From assembly GCF_011075055.1 (NCBI RefSeq), contig NC_058145.1, positions 15,001,894-15,065,893 on the forward strand: 64,000 bases of DNA. Direction: 5' to 3'. Both the position numbers and the translations under genes were made by a program. Positions within the stretch are counted from its first letter, which is position 1; each line of letters begins with the position of its first letter. Source of the stretch: Mangifera indica (lineage: Eukaryota > Streptophyta > Magnoliopsida > Sapindales > Anacardiaceae). Below the pieces are notes generated by a model. That model did not search any database, was not told the DNA's origin, and saw only the letters and a program-made list of their open reading frames with translations. This document shows, piece after piece, positions 10,901 through 23,084 of the stretch.

Positions 10901-11743
10901 AATTTTAAAAACAATAAGTAGTTGTACCTAAGTTTAGGTCAACTTGAAGGCAACTCAAAAATTCAATTGACCTCAGATATAATGCAAAACACTCCAAAAG
11001 ATAATCAGATCCCAGCTGTACTTAAATATCAGGGCTAACTAGAATGCATCTGTTTTCACTCATTTGGCAAAATCAACTACAAAGTAGTGACAAATTTGTA
11101 ATAGCCGCAAAATATTCAAATCAACATAAATTGCAGGAAAAGAGTAAAATCTTCAGACTGTAAAAGTTCACCCTAAAGATTATACCAGCAGATTGAAAAT
11201 TTAATCAACTTCTCAGACTCAAAATCACCGTATAAGCCTAGTACTATAATTACCTTATGGAGATGGAAATTCATGTCTTCCACGGTAACAATTATATCAC
11301 TTGGCAATCCTGTACGGCAGTACCTGCCACAGCCATGGTAGTCACATTACACACCCATAACTCCCCTACCATTTTAGTTATATAAATTTTCATCAAACAA
11401 TCACCACAAAGATAACAAGTATTCTTTCTTATTCTTATAATCCCCAGAAACATGTAAAACAAAACCTTATCTACTTCATTCATAAAAACCAAACACAAAT
11501 AGATAGTAACATCTCTGTTCATGTTTCACTACACAATTTCAACCAAACGTTTTAAAAGCCCAAAAGAGGAAATAAAACCATTAGCTGTGGAATTAGAATC
11601 AAAGCTAAGGAGACAACAATTGAGCCAAGATTTGGTTATCCGCCAAAGAAAAACTATTAAAAAGAAAAAAAATTCAGAAGAGAATGAGCTTACCAGTTAT
11701 TTCCTTCTCTATAGAACTCAGAAACCTTGCCTGCAGGGGCCAT
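7945..11743 (-). CDS. BTB/POZ and NPH3 domain protein (NPH3/RPT2-like family)
   Basis: Four exons join in phase: 11694-11743, 11254-11323, 8592-9809 and 7945-8514, giving 635 residues. The first two are very small and easily missed. They encode the start MAPAGKVSEFYREGNNW and the classical BTB entry TGLPSDIIVTVEDMNFHLHK, and the junction splits a TGG codon. The BTB domain covers about residues 18-125 and the NPH3 domain about 210-500, beginning DWWFEDISYL. A short coiled coil lies near 545-580. The C-terminus SRHWKSFSLF resembles the 14-3-3 site at the tail of NPH3. The family acts at the plasma membrane as CUL3 substrate adaptors or scaffolds, in phototropin and auxin-transport signalling. 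Length is typical (600-750). I cannot assign a specific member; it does not look like NPH3 itself. The long second intron holds only non-coding sequence. Confidence 0.92.
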
Positions 11744-12412
11744 AACTCGAAGATAGAAGATGGACCCTTTTTTGGGACCAAAGAACCCAGCTTCAATTAG
11801 GCGCTATTAGAGTGCCTTTTAACGTTAGTTAAACAACACTCCTCTCCCTCTCAGCCCCACTTAAAAAAGTTAAGACGTGCACATAAAGATTTAAAATTCA
11901 ATAAATTTTCTCTAAAAGAAGCTAGATGCCGAACAAAAAGAACACAAAAACAGAGTTCCAACAGAGAAAATTGCGTAGGTGGGCAAAGAGGGAGACTTTA
12001 CAGCTAGTCAGTTCGTGCTGCATCTGAATGTGAGTGTGTGGAGTAGTAGTTGTTTAAACATAACCCCCACAGCAGAACCATAAATTATGAATAAAAAAAA
12101 GAGTGATAAAAGTATAAAGAATGCACAGATCAAGACACAGAACAGAGGCGGCAAACAAGAAGATTGAACTAAGGGGGGGTTATAATTTATAAAAGAAGGG
12201 AGTTGGAAAAAGAAACAAGCACAAGAATTGAAGAAGAGCCGGCAGAGAGACAAGGAGAATGATTGATGTATAAAGAAAAATAAAAGAAGAAGAACAACAA
12301 TAAAAAAGTGTTGGACTTTGGGTGTGGAATCATGATGATTCAAAAACGCGTGTTTGTGCTGTTTTTGATTCAAGAGAGAAGAGGAGCTGAAGCTTTCTGG
12401 TAATGGGCTAAC
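11744..12412 (-). promoter_or_regulatory. Leader and promoter region of the BTB-NPH3 gene
   Basis: On the minus strand this is pyrimidine-rich sequence (purine-rich on plus), typical of plant 5' leaders and core promoters. A 145-codon minus-strand ORF at 12008-12445 consists of low-complexity Ser/Phe/Leu sequence from CT-rich DNA and is not believed to be a gene. Confidence 0.4.
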
Positions 12413-12421
12413 AAGTGATAG

Positions 12422-13295
12422 CGCAACGGAACATTTCCCACCCAAGTTTTTGTTTTATCTCAAAAGTATACCACAACAGCTAAAAAACTTAAATACCCAC
12501 TTATCATCTTACTTTTAAATAAAAATAAAACTGTTATTTTATCTTTTATATTAAAAAATATATAACTTATATTATTTTTCTTTTAGATTTTGAAAAATAA
12601 CATTTTTAATCTCTCAACTTTAAAAAAATGACATTTTACCCTCACAAATCTTTAAATTTTCTTCACTCCGATGACAACGACTATCATTCTCCTTTTTTCT
12701 CTCTTTGCCACCGTCAACAAGATCCCACAACAAACAAAAAAGCACCATCTTGATAAATCAAAGACAAAAGAATTTAGTTTCTCTAACACTGGTGCAATGA
12801 AGCAACACCAGTTTTATTTTCAATCGATTTAGCTACAGATGAGGACAAATCATTTGATGAAAGCTTCGTCTGGAGTCGATTCAATGAAAAATGTGACGGA
12901 TATAAGGGAGAAGGGAGGAAAACATGACAACAACTTCTTCATATTCGATTCGTCCCATCGATGCTTCTTTGTCCATCATAGGATGTCATCGACGGTGATA
13001 GAGAGAAAAGAGAGGAGAATGGTGGCTATCGTTAGAGAGAAGAAAACCTAAGGGTTTGTTGGGTGAAATATCATTATTTTAAAATTGAGAGGCTAGATTA
13101 AAATATCACTTTTTCAAAATATAAAGAGATAAATGATATATATTATATATTTTTTAATATAAACAGTAAAATAAGGATTTAATTTTTACTTGTAATTGAA
13201 AATCTTAACAAAAATTAATTATTTAGATTTTTGAATTACCTTAAATATACTTTTGAGATTAGATTAAAATTTAGGTGGGACATTTACCTTTGGGT
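12422..13295. mobile_element. Old foldback Mutator-like element, diverged (874 bp)
   Basis: The two ends align, after reverse complementing, with each other and with the termini of the elements at 4703 and 5906. They share ATTTCCCACCCAAG at the left, TGTCCCACCTAAA at the right, and then TCTCAAAAGTATA in both arms. Inner arms also pair imperfectly (ATTCTCCTTTTTTCTCTC against ATTCTCCTCTCTTTTCTCTC). The flanks aagtgatag and aagtaataa agree at 7 of 9 bases, fitting a decayed 9-bp target duplication. It lies just upstream of the BTB-NPH3 leader. Boundaries rest on alignment to the family by eye. Confidence 0.7.
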
Positions 13296-13304
13296 AAGTA
13301 ATAA

Positions 13305-14905
13305 TAATGGGTTTGAGCATTTTATAAGTTAGGATAGGACCCACTGGAAAAAAAAATAATCGAGAAACTCGGGATCGCAAATTTTGTTTTTGAATTAAAA
13401 CCGGGAGATATAAAAATAAAAAAGAAATTCTTATGACAATAAAAATATATTTAATGTTTTCTAAGACAGTTCTTGGATATAATATTAATAATAATTTTAA
13501 TTGGAATAAAAAAACATATTTCTAAATCGGAAGATATAAGTAAAAAATTTGAAACATATTTTGTTCTTTAAAAATGTTTTCTTACATGTTATAAAATTTA
13601 ATTTTGGACCCCAATTACAATTTATGCCTTAGGCTGTTTTTCAAAAGAGGTAATTGACACTCGATATTATTGGAAATAGTAATAGTTTGAGTGGAAAAAA
13701 TAAGATATCCAAATAAAAAAGAAAAATAAGTTTTAAATTTTTTTACTTATTTAATATAATAATTATAAAATAGATTATTGAACCTAATATTTCACTTATT
13801 GATTTAGGCTCAAACAAAAATCCAACGCAAGTAAAAGTTATTCAATAACAAAAATAAAACCATAATCAAAACCACTTCCCAAATAGCTTACCCTATTAGG
13901 TTTCGTGCTAAAAGTTTTTATTAGTGACAAACAAAACCAAGGCAATGGTTAAATTAACAAGAAGACACCAATACTTTTTTTTACTTTTTTTTTTTTCTAA
14001 TTGGGTGGTTGTTTTCGTCATAAAAGCAACAAAATTGATATACCAAAAGGGTTATGTTTAAGTTGTAAAAGCCAAACATTTTTAATTGACATTAAGCTCA
14101 GCAAATAAATGAAAATGAGAGGCCCACCGATGCAGCGACGACCCCCAGTAGCTGCAAACTTTTGAGAAGATACCAAACGAGGAAACTACCGCCTTGTCAT
14201 CTTCTCTTTTTTAATTGCTGCCCGTAGCTGTGAACCAAAACAAAACTCCACTACAACCACCAACTCCCAACATCCAAAACCCTATCGATTCTACGCCCCA
14301 CCACCGATGGATATTATGTTACTGTCAATTCAGAATTTCTTTTATCAATAAAATTATTTACATAAATTTTTTTTTACAGAAATACCGATATGCTAGCTCA
14401 AGGCACAATGGAACTGACGAAATGCTACATGTAACCTAGATATGCTCTAACAGTTGATGATTTGGAAATAAAACATAAAACTTACTTGCAATGAATTAAT
14501 AAATAATAATTTAAAGGAATTATGAATCTGAGAGGATCAGACAAATTAATACAACACACTCCTGGAGAAACAAAGAGAAGGGAAAGCGAGTCAAACCCCT
14601 ACAGAAGAAACAAAATTACCTTGTATAAAGCCCCAAAAACATGTGGTAGCCCATATTACAGTAACATGTTTTAATTCCTATTTGAATCTGATCGTCTTCT
14701 GATCTCAATATGGATATCCAAAATACAGCTTCCTGAGCTACAATGAGCTATTTACTACCGACACAGAAACAAAAACTGTAGCATGTACTTGAATCAACCA
14801 TTCAGATATATTTAAGACTTCCTCAAAACAGAATTTAAACATTTGTCACAAGCACACCTAAGAGAAAATCCTCCTTATATTACGCATCTCAACTCTCCTA
14901 TCAAC
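13305..14905. other. AT-rich spacer and 3' untranslated region of the UDP-apiose/xylose synthase gene
   Basis: AT-rich, with homopolymer runs, and no exon on either strand. The last 300-400 bases before 14905 are less AT-rich and are the likely 3' untranslated region of the minus-strand synthase gene. Confidence 0.5.
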
Positions 14906-17747
14906 TTAGCTGGATGCAATTGGTTTTGATATGGCCTGCTTAATGGCCTCGGCATATGTCCTGTGCTGGTAGGTAAGGGTTGATTCCAGCAAGTCCCAGA
15001 GTGATGTCTTTGGGTTCCAACCTGCAGATAACAGAATAAATATCATCAATATCTTACCTTTCAAAAGGCGGAAACATAAAATTTTTAAGAACACTTAAGG
15101 AACAAAGACAATACCGAGTTGTCTATTTATTATGGTCATGTCTGGAATCCTCTTGTCACTATCATCATATCCCTCACCATAAAATTCTTTGGAGCTAACA
15201 TCAATTGTCGGCACCTCCAGAGCAGGTTCTCCACTCACCTTAGAGTAGACCTGCAATGCTGAAAAGCGTTAATTATTGATTCCTACGAATGGGCAACACA
15301 CAACTGAAAATATAATGTACTAAAATAAAATCCTTCACCTCAGTCATCATTTCAGCAAGCTGCCGAACAGTAACTTCATTGTGGGGATTGCCCACATTGA
15401 AAATCTGACCATTAGCCCTTGCTGGATTTTCCTACAATGTGAGATCAAACTACTTAGCAATTCATCTTATACGTCATAAGTAACAGAAAAATAAACAAAG
15501 GTACTTAAACATACAATCATCAATAGAACAGCTTCAATCGCATCCTTTATATAAACAAAAGTTCTCTGAGATTGGCCACCATCCACAAGCTTGAGAGGCT
15601 GACGACGTAGGAGATTCTGAGACAAGAACCAAAAATAACCGTATGATTATGATACTCCAAAGCACTACAAAAACAAAAACATTTGTGTACTGAAATCTTG
15701 ACTTACATTACTAAAGCATGCCAGAACCCTAGGAACACCCTCACTTGGACCATCAATGCCAGGAATGAAATCCATCCTTGGTCCAATCCAGTTAAAAGGT
15801 CTCACAATGGTGAATTCAAGATCATTCTCAGCACCCTCGGCTGTATTCAATAGAAAAACAAGTAAAAACTATGTCCAACAGAGTCAAAAACAGTTGGAAC
15901 TGATGGCAAAATTCTCACCATAAATGAGCCTCTCAATCAATTGTTTGGCACAAGCATATGACCACCGCTGCTTCTCAATGGGGCCAAAAATGCAGGGGGA
16001 GGCATCTTCTTTAAGTACATAATAGGCAGGGTCCTATCATAGAACATAGCATCTAGATGAGTACATATTTGAAACTTAAATCTGGGCCACAATATTAAGT
16101 TTAATTTGTGAGAAACTAACTTAACTCCTCAATTGTAAAAGCAATTAAAAAAACCCCACTAGCTTTAAAACAAAGAACTACCAGTTCCACCAACTAAACA
16201 TACTAAAAGCAGTATAAACCCTTCTTTACAATAAACAGTTAATTTGGTCCTGCGATGGGAAAGAAGAATGCAGGCCAAAAACAAAGATCTATATGCTACA
16301 GCTAACATAGTTGTAGAATAAAAATTGATTTGTAAGCAGAATATTTTAAGTGGAAACTTTAAATCGCACTAGATTATAGATGCATTGTACTGAATCTGCA
16401 AGAAATGCTTTTCATATCATGAACAAAAGTATTGCATCATGGGCAATACATTGTCTTCACTTCTATCTGCTGTCATTAGTTTCCCGATATTATTTGGTAA
16501 ACTCAATAAATACAAGCCTCATTTACAAAAGGAAACAGTTGAGTGGTAATTATCTATGAACAGATAATTCACCAAAGCAAACTTAATGCCAGAAAAGAAA
16601 AGGAAACTAGTGACTAATCAGTATTATCAGATGCATATATAACCAAATGCACACATCTTGTAAGATATTGTAGACAAATGATAAAATTATTCAGTTCACT
16701 CATATAAAAAAAGCCTGCAAGTTGGAACTTTCTTTTTCGTAAATCTAGAAACCCTCATCAGAACTGTGACTAAGGCTGGAATATACAATCTTGCTGGTCA
16801 TAAATTTATAAATATTACAGTACCTGGCAGTTGACCAATTCAACTGCTCTAGGGAGGTAAAGACAAGAAATACCCGCAGGGTGCTATGGTTCGTTGTTCA
16901 TAATTCATAGAAAATCACGGAATCCAATCAGCAAAAAAAAAAAAAAAATCAACAAGTGTAAGATTTTGAATGGCAATGATCAGCAACACTCTCTCAAACC
17001 TAAATGTAAAAGCAAACATTTACTTATTCTAAAACAGCAGATCTTCAGTTCGAAGGAAGGTGTTACCTGACGAAGTGGGCTGTCTTTAGGAAGAAAGCTT
17101 CCAATAGTTTTCCCATAAACTTCACAAGTAGAGAAGTGAATCAGACGCTTGTTGTTCTCCGAACAGTATTTAACCTTCACATCAACAAAACAAATAAAAC
17201 CTCAACTCACCTTCCGAAAACGACTGCGCTTAATTGAGAAAAATGATTAAAACGAAAATGCATGCACTACGTACAACAGGGAGTGCGTCGATAAAGTTAC
17301 TGTAGATCGTGTCCAGAGGACGCGTGTTGTAATCAGCCGGCGTACAGATCGCCGCTAGATTAATCGTCTGCACCGCCGAAAACCGCCGCATTATTGATCA
17401 AAATGCTACTATATTATGAACAAATCCAACAATATAACAGAATCCAGTGATAACAAAAAAAAACAAATTACCAGATCTGCCATCTTAATGAGGCCTTCGA
17501 GACGCGAATCGTGCTTAATGTTGAGTCGGTGGAACTGGATCCGGTCGGCCCAATTAGCAGACTCCGGCTCAAGCAAGTGCTTGATCTTGTCATTATAAAC
17601 ATCGAGCGCCAGAATTTTGTGAGGCGTCTCAGAGAGAATCTTCTCGCAGAGGTGAGAGCCGATGAAACCTCCTGCACCGATCATGCATATCGTCATCGGC
17701 TTTATCGGTCTCCCATCAAGATCCAATCTCACGGCTGCCGTCGCCAT
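14906..17747 (-). CDS. AXS: UDP-D-apiose/UDP-D-xylose synthase
   Basis: Nine exons join perfectly in phase: 17472-17747, 17275-17367, 17067-17174, 15919-16033, 15707-15840, 15515-15616, 15339-15431, 15115-15250 and 14906-15021, for 390 residues. The Arabidopsis AXS proteins have 389. This cytosolic short-chain dehydrogenase family enzyme converts UDP-glucuronate to UDP-apiose and UDP-xylose, and so supplies apiose for rhamnogalacturonan II and apiin-type glycosides. The NAD-binding loop GAGGFIG is at residues 24-30. Active-site residues known from AXS1 fall at the same numbers here: Cys100, Tyr105, Thr139-Cys140-Glu141, Tyr185 and Lys189. The start is the ATG at 17747; extending the frame upstream reaches only a TTG. 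There are no disruptions, so it is very likely functional. I cannot decide between AXS1 and AXS2 numbering. Confidence 0.96.
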
Positions 17748-17890
17748 TGCCGTTAACGACAAGTAAACTGAAAACTCTGTTTCGTGCGAGTCGGTGCAAA
17801 CGACGAACTTCTGTCGAGAATATAGAATAACGAGGGAGAGAAATAGAGTGTGCGTTTTTTATTGAGGGGGAGAGGATGCAGTACTAGTGG

Positions 17891-17899
17891 TATATATTT
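17891..17899 (-). promoter_or_regulatory. Candidate TATA box of the UDP-apiose/xylose synthase gene
   Basis: On the minus strand AAATATATACC lies about 145 bases before the start codon, and CT-rich sequence follows at the spacing expected for transcription initiation. Position and composition fit a plant TATA promoter. There is no direct proof. Confidence 0.4.
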
Positions 17900-20839
17900 G
17901 TGAAAAAGAAATTTAAGAAATTAAAATTAAATTACTAGGCTACATTCAATCAAACTCTCAGGTGTAGAGCGTAGCCAATACTCGCTGCATGTGGATTTGA
18001 CTAATTTTTTTGCCTGAAAAATAATTAAAAAATACGTACACATAAATGGTAAGTTTCATAGGAAAGGGAGGAATTTTTCAATTGTGCTTGGATTGCTTTA
18101 TTTGGAAATGTAAAACTTTACATTACTAGGTATTCTCTATTTATAAATATTTGATCTTATAATGTAAAAAGCAATTGCTCATTTATATAACATGATGTAA
18201 ATTTGATCTAAACTATATGTCATTTTAAAATTTATTAATATTATACAGATAAAAGACTAGTCACCCTCAACTTTGAGAAAACAATTTTATCTAATATAGA
18301 ATAGTATGTCCAAAGTCAACGTTTGTGAGAAAAAACCAATCACCTTTTAGAAGTCTGATAGTAAGATAATTAATATCATGTACACCACAATTTTAACAAC
18401 CAATTAATATTAAGGTGAAGTTTCTATCATATCGACAAACTAGTCAATGAATAAAAAATTTTGATTTTTTTATATTCTCAAATAGTTAATAAACTGATTT
18501 TTCAAATAACTTTTTTCTCAATTTAGCCTTTTATTCAAAAATTATTTTAGTTCGACCTTAGGATAATATTAAATATACCCTAATTATAACTTGCCTCTAA
18601 GATAAAAGTTTTATGATAATTTTCACCCCTATAAAATTAAATAAAAAATATCAAAATCCTTCATTGGTCCAATTTTTTTGTCAACTTTAATTACAATAAA
18701 AAATATTTAGCTAATGTTATTTATTAATATAAATATCAATTATAATTTTGTGAAAATAGACGTAAATGTTTTTTTAATAGTATAAAAAATGGTAACCGTT
18801 TTTATTCTTATCCAATCTCTCACGTACAACTTCTTTTTTCAACACCTTCCTTGACTTATAATTATTGTTATTTCTTTATTTTTGTTCTTTCTATTTGTCG
18901 TCACTTTGTTTGATATGAAATATTTTTCTCATATTTCAATTTAAAGTGAGATGGTAAGCTTAAATCGTGAGAGTCTTTGGTTGCTCCTTTTATTTCATTA
19001 CTAATTTCTTCTAGCAATTGATGATGGACAAAACTCTGTTTTCAATGTGATTCATATAGTTGGGATCACACCAAAATAATGCAATTCAATAAATATTTTA
19101 CTTAGATGTTCAATTCCTAGGATTGAAATCAATTTTAACAATTTTTTATTTGTATTAAGCATTGAATTTTTTTTGTTTGATTTAGTGTTAATAGTTTTTT
19201 TTTACTTGATTGAATGTTTGACTGAAATTATTGAGATAACAGAGTTGCGTTCGAATTGTTGATAGTGACAAGAGCAATAATAATGTTATTAATGCGGTCA
19301 TAAATTATGCTAGTGATACATACAATGGCAAGAGATAACGGTGGTAAGAAAACCATGAAATTGATGATGAATGTCTATTATTGACAATTATATTAATAGG
19401 CTAAGGACGATCTAATGAATCTTTAGTATTTATGTTTGTAATATTTATTCAATAGTTATTTTCATATATTTAATATTCATAATTAAATATCTATTCATAT
19501 TTATTAGATAAATAATTTTGAAATATAATTATAAAATCTATAACTATTATATTAAATAAATTAAAATTTTATAAAAATAATAGAGGTTTAAATAATAATA
19601 TTTTATAAGGGTATTTTTATTTTTTAATAAAAGTATTTTCTTATTTTTTAATAACAGTTTCTTTTTAATTGTGAAAATAATAAATTTTATTAATAATATA
19701 ATAAAATATGATAATTATATATATATATTTTTTATTTAGAGATGTAAAGTTATCGTTTTGTAATTGTTGGATAAGAAATAATAGTTTCTCCTTGATTCTC
19801 TGAAGATAGTAATTACTCGCGAGTAGAGAGTAGACAAAACAAAGATGGTAAGCGTGTTATGTAGCCGAGTGGCTTGTTCCCAATGAGGCATGAGCTGTCT
19901 GTCTAGGCATGTTTGAAAAAGAAATCGCAAAATTTTAATTCCCACGCGTTTTCTACTCTCCGATCCGAGAGGAATCTTTTGTGCCTTCCTTGTCATGTTT
20001 AATTTAAGTCGATTGACTATTTCATTTGAATCATTTCTCACGCCTTGAAATAAAAAAGGTTTAATTTTCTATCTGTTTATTATTTTTTAAAATAAAATTT
20101 ATTATTTCTATCATAAAATGGTAAAAATAACAACATCTTACATAGTTATTAAAACTAAATAATATTTCAACCTTAAATGTTATAACATTTTATTTGCTCT
20201 TAATTAATAATTATAAAAATTAAAAATTATAAAGACTTGTCAATAAGGCTGATACTTCCCTATTATCACCATCCTTGCATTACCATCAATTAGCCTTTCA
20301 ATTTTTTTTGTGAATGTGTGATTGGATTTTTCTATTGTCGTCATATTTTTAACCTTAGCCATATGATGATTTGTAAGTATTATCTGCCTTATTCACTATT
20401 AACTCATATTTGGATTGATAATATCTTATTTAAATCAATCGTTTCTCGCTTACATTTATCATTATTGAACTTTGTTTTGACTATATCTTATAATTTTCAT
20501 CAAAGTTGAGATGATATTATAACTAAAAAAAAGAAGAATAAATGAAAATAAAATAAAGATAAAAATATAAAATAGTTCAAGTAAAAAAGATATTTTATTT
20601 GTACTATTACTGTGTAAATAATATTAACTCTATTATTTGATTTTGGGCGATGAAAATGTTATTTATGTGATCAATGGTGGAAAAAGTTTTTTAGGTGAGA
20701 GACAAAATGTAGATTACTCACTTTTCTATGGTGTAATATTATTGGGTGGTGCCAATTTATTCAATAATCAACTTTCATAAATAAAATATATAGTAAGAGT
20801 ACTTAAGTCATCTTGCATATTTTTAAATAAGAAATGTAA

Positions 20840-20945
20840 TATGTATCTAATTTTGAATATTATTTTATTTTTAATTTAAAATATTTAATCATATAATAAT
20901 ATATCATCGATATATTTAATTAGATATTCGAAATTAAGTAAACAT
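20840..20945. repeat. AT-rich dispersed repeat, copy b
   Basis: Contains tattattttatttttaat followed by tatttaatcatataataat and atatatcat, the same order of blocks as in the copy near 53.8 kb. Partly palindromic. Boundaries are approximate. Confidence 0.5.
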
Positions 20946-21754
20946 AGTTTTATTGTTACCAAATTATTTATAACAAAAGTCAAACATTAAGAGTATTAAA
21001 GGATGAGAATTTTGACCCAATTTTAGAGTCTCTAGTCTACCTCAACTCTATCGGAAAAGAGATTTTTCAATAGAAATGGAAACAAGGAGAATAAATATTT
21101 TTGCAATCAGGAATGGAGATATATGTATCCCTCCCCAACCTTACCCTACTCTACCCTAAATTTAATAAATAATATATTCTATAATAGTTTAAAATTATTA
21201 TAAAATTGCCCTAAATCTAATTTATATTTACTAAAAATACACACTTAATAGTTTTTTATTATAAAATTGCCACCTATTTTTATTTTATCTATTGAAAAAT
21301 AGGAAAAAAAATGAAATTTATTTTTACGGATATAGAAATGGGATCTTTTCCTATAGGGACAAAGAAGAGATTTTTTCTATCAGAATAGAGGTTCTTGATA
21401 TTATTATAATAAAGACAAACTAATTAAAATTTCCTGTAAGGACGAATATGGGGATTGATATTCCCTGCCTTACTCCTCTTCATTGCTATCCATACTCTAA
21501 ACTTGTGTAAGAGGATGTTTTTTGTTATCAGAATTAGGCTTTGGGGAAAAAGTGCTATCTATGTGTTCAATAGCGAAAAAGGGTTTATGAGCAAAACAAT
21601 GGGTAGGAAACTGGAAGTCATTCTCTTAAATATTTTTTCGATGGACATTCTATGAGCTGTTCACGTGTATTGACCCATTGGAGTAAACACAAAGGTTAAT
21701 ATTTAAAAAAAAAATTATGATAATAAATTTTTTTATACATAATTCAGATGAATA

Positions 21755-21840
21755 AATAATATATTATCATATAATTAAATAATTTTAAATTTTAAAATAA
21801 AATAATATTTAATTATATAATAATATATTTAAATTATATA
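21755..21840. repeat. AT-rich dispersed repeat, copy c
   Basis: Carries aatatattatcatataatt, then a reverse-orientation core aaaataaaataatatttaat and tatataataatatatt. It is the inverted relative of copies b and f. Boundaries are approximate. Confidence 0.5.
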
Positions 21841-22439
21841 TAAAAAATATATATTTAGTATTATCTATTTATTTATATTTTTCAAATATATCTTAACCAT
21901 CAAACTCACTTTTTATGTCATTAATCATATCCAAATTATTAATTTATTATTTTTTAAAAATATATAAACTATTTCCTTTTAAGGAGAATTATGAATACTA
22001 TTTGCTGATTTCATGCTTAAAACTTGCTACATTTACCATCTAATAGTCTTAAGAGTCGCCATCTCGACATTCTTAAATTAATATGATTTGATTAAGCTTT
22101 TGGGGTTTAATATCAAACCATTTGGACTCAACGCTTGAAGTAAATCAATGTACTCAACTGCTTGGGATAAAATATTGCGAAAAAGATGGAATAAAAAAAC
22201 ATGAAAAGTAATTAATTAAGGAAATTTGGTGCGTCCTGGCGTACTGCCTTTAAAGCTAAATTAGGAACAATAGGCAATTTAGCACCGACACACATGCGGT
22301 AGAAGCGCGTGCAAACAGTCGCCAATAATATAGGCAAGGCGTATTGACAATGACTTTGGTTTTGTGAAGGTACAAAGCTGGCGCCGCGGCTGCATGGAAT
22401 GGTAACAGCTGGATTGGCTTGAGTTGTGTTAACAGGAAG

Positions 22440-22684
22440 AGGACTGGCGTATCGACTTGTCTGCCACCACACCAACCCCAAACAGCCCACATCCCACTCC
22501 CCATGCCGCGCGCCCCCCACACCCCACCCCCCCGCCCCACCCCAACACCAAGGGGCCTAGGGCCTTGCCATTCAAATTCTTCAAAAAAAATTAAAGAATT
22601 GAAAATTATTAAAAAAATAAAATTCTACGGATCGACTCACAAACCATAGAAATCAGCCCAGGGCCTAGGGCCTTACCATTCAAA
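22440..22684. repeat. C-rich tract with a 24-bp direct repeat
   Basis: About 22440-22550 on the plus strand is unusually C-rich (runs such as ccccacccccccgcccc) in an AT-rich neighbourhood. Just after it a 24-bp word beginning gggcctagggccttg occurs at 22553-22576, and again with one change at 22661-22684, 108 bases later. The ORFs here are low-complexity Pro/His/Gly and not credible genes. I do not recognise the source. Confidence 0.5.
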
Positions 22685-23084
22685 GCACTTCTATGCATAT
22701 TTCGTACTGTCTGATTGAACAGTTTTGTTTGAAATTCAATGGTTGCTAGATAGAGGAATCACTGATCCTAAACTAAATACTGCTGTCAATCTGCGAGGCA
22801 TCATCTGACAAAATTCAAATTCTTCAACCTGAAAAAAGGAAAACGAAGCAACCAATTAAACAGCACTTCATCCACAAGAACATAAAAATATATCCAAACA
22901 CAAGGTCTGTCAGCATGAGCTATGAACAAAGAAGTACCAGTTCGTTCCTATAATTTCTTAACCAGTCGAGTTTGTTGATATCGGTTTCAATTGTTATTGC
23001 CTGATTTTGTTGCTAATGAATTGACAAACAAAGAACAAAAAATTAAGCACATTACAGATGAAAACAAAAGTAAACCGTTTATTA

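Larger units (their letters stand above)
17900..22200. other. AT-rich gene-poor stretch
   Basis: Over four kilobases of strongly AT-rich DNA with many poly-A and poly-T runs and no ORF with recognisable protein features. It holds two copies of the AT-rich dispersed repeat (near 20.85 and 21.78 kb). Near 21.0-21.45 kb there are runs resembling the gggaatggagat / ccctccccaacc type ends of a decayed hAT-like MITE. Confidence 0.6.

Noticed and set aside
12008..12445. 145-codon minus-strand ORF
   Set aside because: Low-complexity Ser/Leu/Phe from CT-rich leader DNA, running into a transposon end; no family features.
17748..17762. Upstream extension of the UDP-apiose/xylose synthase N-terminus
   Set aside because: The frame extends to a TTG, not ATG; the ATG at 17747 gives a protein whose active-site numbering matches the known family exactly.
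19850..19905. A tRNA-like word (gtagccgagtggctt) resembling a tRNA D arm
   Set aside because: No acceptor stem, anticodon stem or T loop follows at the right spacing.
22212..22649. Pro/His-rich and Gly/Trp-rich ORFs on both strands
   Set aside because: Produced by the C-rich tract; composition is simple and no homologous family is recognised.
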